Shown piece after piece: positions 25,071 through 32,438 of a stretch of 43,092 nt of DNA; the stretch's first letter is position 1; every line of letters begins with the position of its first letter. The notes beneath the pieces were generated by a model that had not been told where the DNA came from, did no database searches, and was given only the letters and a program-made list of their open reading frames with translations. Position numbers and translations under genes: made by a program. This DNA comes from an uncultured Paraprevotella sp. (GTDB lineage: Bacteria > Bacteroidota > Bacteroidia > Bacteroidales > Bacteroidaceae), in contig CALUIS010000024.1 of assembly GCA_944320765.1 (NCBI GenBank), forward strand, positions 1 to 43,092, written 5' to 3'.

Positions 25071-25111
25071 GCCCTCATCCCCCTCCTTCCGGATTTGCCC
25101 ATTTTTGTGTA

Positions 25112-25142
25112 TTGCGGTTTTTTAACAACCGGGGTAACTTTG
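25112..25142 (+). promoter_or_regulatory. Promoter of the porin-imelysin-cytochrome series
   Basis: TTG (25112-25114), 20 nt, then TAACTTTG (25135-25142), a good Bacteroidetes promoter. It gives a leader of about 42 nt before the porin ATG at 25190. Confidence 0.72.
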
Positions 25143-25189
25143 CATCGTCAAAACAAACAAGCGCAAAAAGATTATAAAGATATAAAAAG

Positions 25190-26491
25190 ATGAAAGGACA
25201 AAAGAAACTGCTGACCGTCGCCTTGGCTGCCCTGACAGCCTTTAGTAGTGTTTCGGCCCAGGACGGCAAGGACGACGGCAGCTCTTATAAGAAATTCCGC
25301 GTGGGCGGATACGGCGAGATGGTGGCCAACTTCAAGAACTACGGCATCAACCGCTATTACGGCGCACCGGAAGGCAACCCGAAGACCCGCCGCAACACCA
25401 TCTCCATCCCGCGCTTCGTGCTGGCTTTCGACTATAAGTTCACGCCCAAATGGATACTCGGGGCGGAAATCGAATTCGAGAGCGGCGGCACCGGCGTGGC
25501 TTACGAACTGGAGAACAGCGAGAACGGGGAATACGAAACCGAGGTGGAGAAAGGCGGCGAAGTGGCCTTGGAACAGTTCCACATCACGCGCCTCATCCTG
25601 CCGGAAATCAACGTGCGCGTGGGACACATCATCGTCCCCGTGGGACTGACCAACGCCCACCACGAGCCCATCAACTTCTTCGGCACGAGCCGTCCGGAGG
25701 GCGAAACGAAAATTATCCCCTCCACCTGGCATGAGACGGGACTCGAACTCTTCGGCACGTTGGGCAAGGGCTGGGCCACCTTCGACTACCAAGCCATGGT
25801 GGTGGCCGGACTGAACGGCAACGCCTTCAACCGCACCAACTGGGCGGGAGAGGCCAAGACGAGCATCTTCGAGGAAGACAACTTCACGTCGCCGGCCTAC
25901 GTGGCGCGCATCGACTACCGCGGCGTGCCGGGCCTGCGCGTCGGGGCCTCCTGGTACTTCTGCAACGACGTGGGGGCCAACACGGACAAACCGGAATACA
26001 ACAAGCTCATCGGCAAGTCGCCCCTGCGCATCTACACCGTGGACGCACAGTATACCGACCGCTACGTGACGTTCCGTGGCAACTGCATCTTCGGCAACTT
26101 GGGCAATTCCGCGAAGCTGACCCGCCAGAACCAGTCGTACACGGCCACCAGCCCCTACAGCCGCACCGTGCCGGTGGCCAAGCGGGCCGTGAGCTACGGG
26201 GCGGAACTGGGACTGAACCTGCAGGGCATCTTCGGCACGCCGAAGTGTCCCGTCATTTACCCCTTCGCCCGCTATGAATACTACAACCCACAAGAGGAAG
26301 TGGTCAGTCCCAACGTGGCCTTCCCGCGCGAGAAGGTCAGCATGTGGACGGCCGGTATCAACTGGAAAGCCCTGCCCAACCTCGTGTTCAAGGCCGACTA
26401 CACGACACGGCGGATAGACAACGGCAATTTCAACAACGAGAACGAATTTGCCATCGGCGTGGCCTACGTGGGCTGGTTCTGGAGCAAGTAA
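25190..26491 (+). CDS. Outer-membrane porin 1 of the iron/cytochrome series
   Basis: A 433-residue outer-membrane protein. The signal peptide MKGQKKLLTVALAALTAFSSVSAQ is followed by a long run of alternating beta strands (FRVGGYGEMVANF, PRFVLAFDYKFTPKWILGAEIEFESGG, FHITRLILPEINVRVGHIIVPVG). It resembles phosphate-selective porin O/P-type barrels; substrate selectivity cannot be read from the sequence. The HHEPINFFGTSRPEGE region resembles an extracellular loop. It is the first gene after the divergent promoter region, and the imelysin gene follows after 31 nt. By position it is the probable entry pore of the system. Confidence 0.82.
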   Translation: MKGQKKLLTVALAALTAFSSVSAQDGKDDGSSYKKFRVGGYGEMVANFKNYGINRYYGAPEGNPKTRRNTISIPRFVLAFDYKFTPKWILGAEIEFESGGTGVAYELENSENGEYETEVEKGGEVALEQFHITRLILPEINVRVGHIIVPVGLTNAHHEPINFFGTSRPEGETKIIPSTWHETGLELFGTLGKGWATFDYQAMVVAGLNGNAFNRTNWAGEAKTSIFEEDNFTSPAYVARIDYRGVPGLRVGASWYFCNDVGANTDKPEYNKLIGKSPLRIYTVDAQYTDRYVTFRGNCIFGNLGNSAKLTRQNQSYTATSPYSRTVPVAKRAVSYGAELGLNLQGIFGTPKCPVIYPFARYEYYNPQEEVVSPNVAFPREKVSMWTAGINWKALPNLVFKADYTTRRIDNGNFNNENEFAIGVAYVGWFWSK

Positions 26492-26522
26492 ACCATTATC
26501 AATTCAATTAATAAACAACATC

Positions 26523-27710
26523 ATGAGAAGAAATTACTTTCAAGCAGCCGCCCTCGTATCGGGATTGGCATGCATAGGTTTCATGGCTGCATCTTGCAGC
26601 GACGACGACAACCCGACCACGGGACCGAGCGAGTTCGAACAAGCCGCCAACTTGGACTACACGGCGGAAAACAGCACCAACTGGCGGGCTTACTCCCTGC
26701 GCGTGGCCAACCTGCTCGTGGAAGATGCTACGACCCTCTACGACGCTTGGGAAACCAGCTACAGAGGCGGTGCCCCGTTCAAGACGACTTTCGTGCAACA
26801 CAACGGAGCCGAAGGCTATTCCTACGTGATGGACTGCATCACGACCATCATTGACAAGTGCCAAGAAATCACGGACGAGGTGGGCAACGAGAAAATCGGC
26901 GACCCCTACCGCAAATGGATGGCCGGGAACCAAACGGAAGCGCTCTACGCCGTAGAATCGTGGTACAGCTACCATTCGCGCGACGACTATGCGAACAACA
27001 TCCGCTCCATCCGTAACTCTTATTTCAACAGCATGGACAGCACCATCAACGACAGTTCGCTCTACCGCATCATGGAACGCGTGAACCCGACACTGAACGC
27101 GCAGATCGCACAGGCCATCGAAGACACGAAGAACGCCATCCTGGCCATCCCACAACCCTTCCGCAACCACATCGGCGACGAGAAGGTGCCGCCCGCCCAG
27201 GATGCCTGCACCTCGCTGGGCAACCTGTTCAACACCAGCCTGCGCGAAGCCCTGACTGTAGCCCACAACAACGGCACCATCAGCGACGCCGACTTGCAGG
27301 CCGTGGTGGAAGCCTACGTGAATAAGGTGGTGCTCCCCACCTACAAGGACCTGAAAGAAAAGAACACGCTGCTCCGCGACGCCGTACAGGCCTTCTACAA
27401 CGCACCCAGCAACGACGCCTTCGCCGATGCTTGCGATGCATGGATCGTGGCCCGCGAACCGTGGGAACAGAGCGAGGCCTTCCTCTTCGGTCCGGTAGAC
27501 GCGCTCGGCCTCGACCCCAACATGGACAGCTGGCCGCTCGACCAAGTTGCCATCGTGCACATCCTGAACTCCGGCGACTTCAGCAGCTTGGAGTGGAGCG
27601 AGGGTGAATCTGAGGAACAAATCACGTCCACTCAAGAGATCAGAGGCTTCCACACGCTGGAGTTCCTGCTCTTCAAGAACGGCGCGCCGCGCACCGTTCC
27701 GGCGGAGTAA
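26523..27710 (+). CDS. Imelysin-family (peptidase M75-like) lipoprotein
   Basis: A 395-residue periplasm-facing lipoprotein. The lipobox is FMAASC, with Cys about 23 residues from the start, followed by acidic SDDDN. The all-helical imelysin domain contains the family motif GxHxxE at 375-380 (GFHTLE), the putative metal-binding site, and the earlier NWRAYSLRVANLL segment. Imelysins (IrpA, EfeO C-terminal domain, ICMP) are linked to iron uptake and heme or iron binding rather than proteolysis. The ATG at 26523 is chosen because the lipoprotein signal starts there. It sits 31 nt after the porin and is separated from the di-heme gene by 107 nt that hold two hairpins. Such imelysin-DUF1111 neighbours are common in bacteria. 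Confidence 0.92.
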   Translation: MRRNYFQAAALVSGLACIGFMAASCSDDDNPTTGPSEFEQAANLDYTAENSTNWRAYSLRVANLLVEDATTLYDAWETSYRGGAPFKTTFVQHNGAEGYSYVMDCITTIIDKCQEITDEVGNEKIGDPYRKWMAGNQTEALYAVESWYSYHSRDDYANNIRSIRNSYFNSMDSTINDSSLYRIMERVNPTLNAQIAQAIEDTKNAILAIPQPFRNHIGDEKVPPAQDACTSLGNLFNTSLREALTVAHNNGTISDADLQAVVEAYVNKVVLPTYKDLKEKNTLLRDAVQAFYNAPSNDAFADACDAWIVAREPWEQSEAFLFGPVDALGLDPNMDSWPLDQVAIVHILNSGDFSSLEWSEGESEEQITSTQEIRGFHTLEFLLFKNGAPRTVPAE

Positions 27711-27722
27711 GACATGAGGAAA

Positions 27723-27740
27723 CGCACCGCATGCGGTGCG
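27723..27740. repeat. 18-bp perfect palindrome between imelysin and DUF1111 genes
   Basis: CGCACCGCATGCGGTGCG is self-complementary over 18 bp, just after the imelysin stop codon. With the next hairpin it could stabilise the 3' end of the upstream mRNA segment or act as a partial terminator; no T run follows. Confidence 0.6.
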
Positions 27741-27744
27741 GAGG

Positions 27745-27775
27745 GTGAAGGCGGCCCCGCCGGGGCTGTCTTCAC
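27745..27775 (+). promoter_or_regulatory. Second intercistronic hairpin
   Basis: The outer stem GTGAAG (27745-27750) pairs with CTTCAC (27770-27775). The inner stem GCCCCG-c-CGGGGC spans 27754-27766. It is likely an mRNA processing or attenuation structure between the imelysin and di-heme genes, which would allow different expression levels within one transcript. Confidence 0.55.
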
Positions 27776-27817
27776 TTATGTGGTATAAGAACAGAACTTG
27801 CTAAAACAAATATCACG

Positions 27818-29260
27818 ATGAACCATACAATGAAACTTCTGGCCCTGCTCCCCGTCGCCGCCGGCCTTGCGTCATGCGACGACGAGGGACTGGACATCAT
27901 GGACGTGGAAGTGCCCCAAGGCTATGCCCTCTCGGCCGGCATCTCCACCATCTTCCTCGACAGTCCGGTGGCCTACGACACGCAGGCCGACTGGATTGAT
28001 GCCGACCCGGACTATGCCATGCGCTTCCGCGACGGCGACGGGTTGTACGACGACACGCGCACCATCTCCGGCGGCCTGGGACCCGTGTATGCAGGCTATT
28101 CCTGCGGAAGCTGCCACCGCAACGCGGGCCGCACCAAGCCCGAGCTGTGGAACGGCGAAGGCATCTACGGCGAAGGGGGCAGCGGCTCCTACGGCTTCTC
28201 GTCCATGCTGGTCTATGTCAGCCGCAAGAACGGGGCCTTCTTCCAGAACTACGGGCGCGTGCTCCACGACCAGGCCATCTACGGCGTGGAGCCGGAAGGC
28301 AAGCTGAACGTGAAATGGCACTATGAACAAGGAGCCTTCCCCGACGGGGAAGCTTATGAACTGTGCTATCCGGAATACTTCATCACCGAATGGTATGCCG
28401 ACAGCATCGCGCCCGAAGACCTCTTCTGCACGGTGCGTATCCCCTTGCGCCACGTCGGCATGGGACCGATGATGGCCATCGACCGGCACGAGATTGAGCA
28501 GCTCGCCGCCAAAAGCAATTATCCGGAATACGGCATCAGCGGGCGGGTGAACTACATCACGGAAAAGGGTATCACACAAGTGGGCCTCAGCGGCAACAAG
28601 GCGCAGCACAACGACCTGACCGTGGAACTGGGCTTCAGCAGCGACATGGGCGTGACCAACAGCCGCTACCCCGAGGAAATCTGCGAAGGACAGCTGCAGA
28701 TGCAGGAAGGCAGCATGATGGGGCTTACCTATGACCAGCTGGACATCAGCGCGGAGGACATGGAGGACGTGGACCTCTACATGCAGGGACTGGGCGTGCC
28801 GGCCCGGCGGCACGTGGACGACCCGGTCGTGCAACACGGCGAACAGATGTTCTACCAAGCCAAGTGCCACCTGTGCCACACCGTCACCCTGCACACCAAA
28901 CCGCGCGGCTCCACCCTCCTGCTGGGCACGCAGCTGACGTGGCTGGGCAGCCAGACCATCCATCCGTATTCCGACTTCCTCTTGCACGACATGGGCAGCG
29001 AAATCATGGGCGTGGGACTGAACGACAACTACGTGAGCGGCATGGCCCGTGGAAACGAATGGCGCACCACGCCGCTCTGGGGCATCGGCCTGCAGGAAAA
29101 GGTCAACGGCCACACGTACTTCTTGCACGACGGACGGGCCCGCAACTTCACCGAAGCCATCCTGTGGCACGGAGGAGAAGGGGAAGCCTCGAAAAACCTG
29201 TTCAAAAACATGAAAAAGGAGGACCGCGACGCCCTCATCGAATTCCTGAAATCCCTCTGA
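27818..29260 (+). CDS. Di-heme oxidoreductase-like lipoprotein (DUF1111, c-type cytochrome)
   Basis: A 480-residue exported protein with lipobox GLASC. Two c-heme motifs are visible, C96-GS-C99-H100 and C350-HL-C353-H354, the pattern of the DUF1111 (putative thiol oxidoreductase / di-heme peroxidase-like) family. The family segments GLGPVYAGYSCGSCHRNAGR, RTTPLWGIGLQEKVNGHTYFLHDGRARNFTEAILWHGGEGE and the final helix DRDALIEFLKSL fit well. It probably faces the periplasm and needs covalent heme attachment, which the ResB-CcsA protein encoded downstream could support. The actual substrate is not established for the family. It lies 49 nt before the second porin gene. Confidence 0.92.
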   Translation: MNHTMKLLALLPVAAGLASCDDEGLDIMDVEVPQGYALSAGISTIFLDSPVAYDTQADWIDADPDYAMRFRDGDGLYDDTRTISGGLGPVYAGYSCGSCHRNAGRTKPELWNGEGIYGEGGSGSYGFSSMLVYVSRKNGAFFQNYGRVLHDQAIYGVEPEGKLNVKWHYEQGAFPDGEAYELCYPEYFITEWYADSIAPEDLFCTVRIPLRHVGMGPMMAIDRHEIEQLAAKSNYPEYGISGRVNYITEKGITQVGLSGNKAQHNDLTVELGFSSDMGVTNSRYPEEICEGQLQMQEGSMMGLTYDQLDISAEDMEDVDLYMQGLGVPARRHVDDPVVQHGEQMFYQAKCHLCHTVTLHTKPRGSTLLLGTQLTWLGSQTIHPYSDFLLHDMGSEIMGVGLNDNYVSGMARGNEWRTTPLWGIGLQEKVNGHTYFLHDGRARNFTEAILWHGGEGEASKNLFKNMKKEDRDALIEFLKSL

Positions 29261-29309
29261 CGGGAAGACGGGAACCATCCCATCACCCAAACTATTCATA
29301 AAGAAACCA

Positions 29310-30530
29310 ATGAAAACAATGAGAAAAATATTCGCAATGGCCATACTGGCGGCTCTCCCTCTCTCCGCCATGGCCCAATACGAAGAGGGAAGCGAGAACG
29401 GCGTAGTGTCGCTGGCGGGCCGCGAAGGCTTCTCCATCCAGACCAAGAAAGCCGACTTCGTGTTCAAACCCTACTTGCTGGTGCAGACCGCCGCCAACAT
29501 CAACTGGTACGACGACGAGGGACTGGACAAGGCCTACAACCAAGACAACCTGGCCAACTCGGGCTTCTCCGTGCCCTACGCCGTGCTCGGCTTCACCGGC
29601 AAGGCATGGGGGCGGGTCTCCTTCAACCTCTCCATCAACGCGGCGGCCAGCGGCGGTGCCATCCTGCAACAAGCGTGGATCGACGTGGCCGTGCGGAAGG
29701 CCTTCGCCGTGCGCATCGGCAAGTTCAAGACGCCGTTCTCACACGGCTACCTGACCACGCTGGGCGAAACCCTGATGCCCACGCTGCCCACTTCGCTCAC
29801 GGCATCCGTCATCATGCCGTATTCACTGAACGCCGTGACGCCGAACATCGGCACGGGCTTCGACCTCGGCGTGGAAGTCCACGGTTTCGCCGCCAACAAG
29901 TTCGGCTACGAAATCGGCATCTTCAACGGCACGGGGGCTTCCGTCAACACCTCGACCAAGACCATCAGCGACGACTGGCACATCCCCTCGCTGCTCTACG
30001 CCGGACGCTTCACCTTCATGCCCAAAGGCATCATGCCGGCCACGCAGGGAAATCCGGACCGCCTGCATGAAGACAAGTGGATGCTGGGCGTAAGCGCCAA
30101 CTTGAACGTGGAGAGCGAAAGCGAAAGCACGAACGACACCCGCGTCGGCCTGGAGTTCGCCATGCTGAAGAACAAGCTCTACATCGGGGCCGAAGCCTAC
30201 TACATGCACGTGGGCTTCACCGAACGGCAGAAAATTGACAAGACGTACGACTATCTGGGCGGTTACGTACAAGGCGGCTATTTCGTCGCCCCCCGCGTGC
30301 AGGTGGCCGCACGCTATGACTTTTTCAACCGCAACGGCATGGACACCAACGGTTTCCTGAACATGCCGGCCGTAGGCTTCAACTACTTCTTCAGACGGTG
30401 CAACCTGAAGCTGCAAGCCATGTACCAGTTCATCGGACGCACGGGACACGACACGCAGCTCGACCGCGACAACGACGACCTCGGCGTGGCCAAGCACTCC
30501 GGCACCATACAGTTGCAGTACTCGTTCTAA
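29310..30530 (+). CDS. Outer-membrane porin 2 (phosphate-selective porin O/P-like)
   Basis: A 406-residue barrel protein with signal peptide MKTMRKIFAMAILAALPLSAMAQ; the ATG at 29319 could also serve. Strand-rich sequence follows: FVFKPYLLVQTAANINWY, AYNQDNLANSGFSVPYAVLGFTGKAWGRVSFNLSINA and FAVRIGKFKTPFSHGY. The last is the GKFKTPF segment typical of the porin O/P family. It ends SGTIQLQYSF with the terminal Phe needed for barrel insertion. Two porins in one series suggest paired pores or different ligands; porin 1 ends in Lys, so only this one has the classical terminal aromatic. The cytochrome lipoprotein follows after 29 nt. Confidence 0.87.
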   Translation: MKTMRKIFAMAILAALPLSAMAQYEEGSENGVVSLAGREGFSIQTKKADFVFKPYLLVQTAANINWYDDEGLDKAYNQDNLANSGFSVPYAVLGFTGKAWGRVSFNLSINAAASGGAILQQAWIDVAVRKAFAVRIGKFKTPFSHGYLTTLGETLMPTLPTSLTASVIMPYSLNAVTPNIGTGFDLGVEVHGFAANKFGYEIGIFNGTGASVNTSTKTISDDWHIPSLLYAGRFTFMPKGIMPATQGNPDRLHEDKWMLGVSANLNVESESESTNDTRVGLEFAMLKNKLYIGAEAYYMHVGFTERQKIDKTYDYLGGYVQGGYFVAPRVQVAARYDFFNRNGMDTNGFLNMPAVGFNYFFRRCNLKLQAMYQFIGRTGHDTQLDRDNDDLGVAKHSGTIQLQYSF

Positions 30531-30559
30531 TAGATGTTAATTCAGTCAGCAAAGAATCT

Positions 30560-31270
30560 ATGATGAAAAAAAACAATGTTATATTTGCTTCGCTTCTGAT
30601 GGCCGCCGCGCTGTGTGGATGCGACGACGGCTCCGTCCCGCGGAAAGAGTATGTCATCACGCACAGCGGACTCACGGCAAAACTGACCGGGCATATCACG
30701 GGGGCGGACAGCTGGCCGGAATACTACCAGTTGGTGCTGGCGGGATTCGGCGAGAGCGAGTACGCCGTGACGCAGGTGCTGGTCAGTCCGGATGCCGACG
30801 GCAACGTGACCCTCACCCTGACCGACATCGGGAGCGACGTGCAGACCGTCGAACTGTGCGTCACCAACCGGTTGCGCCGCCGCGTGGTGACCTACCGTAG
30901 CCTGGACGTGGCTTCCGCCGTGGGCGACACGCTCTATCTCGACATGGGGCAAGTGGACGCCGACATGTACACGGCCATACAGGACCACATCTTCAACAGC
31001 ACCTGCGCGCAGTGCCACGGGCTGAGCACGTCAGCCGCCGCCGGACTTTACCTCTCGGAAGGGCACAGCTACGCCAGCCTCGTGAACCAGCCCGCCACTT
31101 CGGTGGAAGGCACACGCGTCATTCCGGGGAATGCCGACGAAAGCGTGCTGCACAAAGTCATCAACCCCGGCAACGAACTGAACCTCGGCTTCAGCCACGA
31201 AGGGATGATCACCTCGTCCACCGACCTGCGGCTGATTGACGAATGGATCAATGCCGGAGCCAAAAACTAA
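30560..31270 (+). CDS. Mono-heme c-type cytochrome lipoprotein
   Basis: A 236-residue lipoprotein with signal MMKKNNVIFASLLMAAALCGC. Residues about 25-135 are a beta-rich domain of unknown type. The C-terminal part is a cytochrome c domain with C149-AQ-C152-H153, then GLYLSEGHSYASLVN and RVIPGNADESVLHKVI, as in membrane-anchored cytochromes of the planctomycete-type family. A Met near the end (HEGM) could be the second heme ligand. It is a good candidate for electron transfer to or from the DUF1111 protein. The start is the tandem ATG at 30560, since earlier in-frame sequence overlaps porin 2. The Rid-family gene follows after 15 nt. Confidence 0.9.
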   Translation: MMKKNNVIFASLLMAAALCGCDDGSVPRKEYVITHSGLTAKLTGHITGADSWPEYYQLVLAGFGESEYAVTQVLVSPDADGNVTLTLTDIGSDVQTVELCVTNRLRRRVVTYRSLDVASAVGDTLYLDMGQVDADMYTAIQDHIFNSTCAQCHGLSTSAAAGLYLSEGHSYASLVNQPATSVEGTRVIPGNADESVLHKVINPGNELNLGFSHEGMITSSTDLRLIDEWINAGAKN

Positions 31271-31285
31271 TCTCACAAAACGACC

Positions 31286-32425
31286 ATGGAATATAATAAG
31301 GTATATTGGGAAGACTTGGGCGTGACGGCGGAAATCGCGGTCTTCGCCCCACAAAATAGAATCGGTGAGTTCCACGCCATCCTGCACGTGGAACCGCGCG
31401 GGGAACTCTTCGAAGGGCAGCTGGCCCGCATCTACGAAGGGGAAGAGCGACTGGCCGGACTGCCGCAGGTGGCCGGTTCGTCGCCCATCCTGAAGCGGTA
31501 TTTCCTGAGCGACTCCACCAACCAGCAGCCGCTGATGCGGCAGGAAACGGACTGCTCCATCTCCGTCATCCAGCAGCCGCCGCTCGACGGCAGCAAAATC
31601 GCCGTATGGATTTACCTGCAGCAAGGCAGCAAGGTGGCCAACGTCAACGGCATGGTGGTGGCGGAACACAACGGATACCGCCACTTGTGGAAGATGGGCA
31701 TGCACGAGCACAAGGGCGACTCGGCTTGGCAGACGGAGTCGCTGCTCATCAGCTACGAGGAAACCCTGCAGAGCTTCAACGCCACACTGGCCGACAACTG
31801 CATCCGCACGTGGTTCTTCGTGCGCGACGTGGACACGCAATACGCCGGCATGGTGAAGGCCCGCAAGGAGAATTTCAAGGAGCAGGGGCTGACCGAACAG
31901 ACCCACTTCATCAGCAGCACGGGCATCGGAGGCTCGCCGGCCGACACCCGGGCATTGGTACAGATGGGTACGTATGCCCTCACGGGCTTCGACCCCGCCC
32001 AGCAACGCTACCTGTACGCCCCCACCCACCTGAACCCGACGTATGAATACGGCGTGACGTTTGAACGCGGCACCGTGATGGAATACGGCGACCGGGCGCA
32101 CGTCTTCATCAGCGGAACGGCCAGCATCAACAACAAGGGCGAGGTGGTGCATGTGGGCGACATCGTGAAACAGACGGAACGGATGTGGGAGAACGTCAAC
32201 GCGCTGCTCGAAGAGGGCGGTGCCTCGTTCGACGACGTGATGCAGATTATCGTCTACCTGCGCGACATCTGCGACTATCCCGTCGTGAAGGCCATGTTCG
32301 ACCGCAAGTTCCCGGATACGCCGCACGTCATCACGCTGGCCCCGGTGTGCCGCCCCACGTGGCTCATCGAGATGGAGTGCATCGCCGTCAAGGAACGCCA
32401 CCATGCGGAGTTCCGCGACTTCTGA
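31286..32425 (+). CDS. Rid-family (YjgF/YER057c) protein with an extra N-terminal domain
   Basis: A 379-residue cytoplasmic protein with no signal peptide. The C-terminal half (about 235-375) resembles the RidA fold: VFISGTASINNKGEVVHVGDIVKQTERMWENVNALLEEGGASFDDVMQIIVYLRD. The N-terminal half is additional, as in chorismatase-like (FkbO/Hyg5-type) or duplicated Rid proteins. RidA proteins hydrolyse reactive enamines and imines, while chorismatases cleave chorismate; I cannot decide between these roles. It is placed between a cytochrome lipoprotein (15 nt) and the cytochrome c maturation gene (13 nt), tight enough for one transcript, though no direct link to redox chemistry is evident. Confidence 0.78.
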   Translation: MEYNKVYWEDLGVTAEIAVFAPQNRIGEFHAILHVEPRGELFEGQLARIYEGEERLAGLPQVAGSSPILKRYFLSDSTNQQPLMRQETDCSISVIQQPPLDGSKIAVWIYLQQGSKVANVNGMVVAEHNGYRHLWKMGMHEHKGDSAWQTESLLISYEETLQSFNATLADNCIRTWFFVRDVDTQYAGMVKARKENFKEQGLTEQTHFISSTGIGGSPADTRALVQMGTYALTGFDPAQQRYLYAPTHLNPTYEYGVTFERGTVMEYGDRAHVFISGTASINNKGEVVHVGDIVKQTERMWENVNALLEEGGASFDDVMQIIVYLRDICDYPVVKAMFDRKFPDTPHVITLAPVCRPTWLIEMECIAVKERHHAEFRDF

Positions 32426-32438
32426 CCCGGACCTGACG

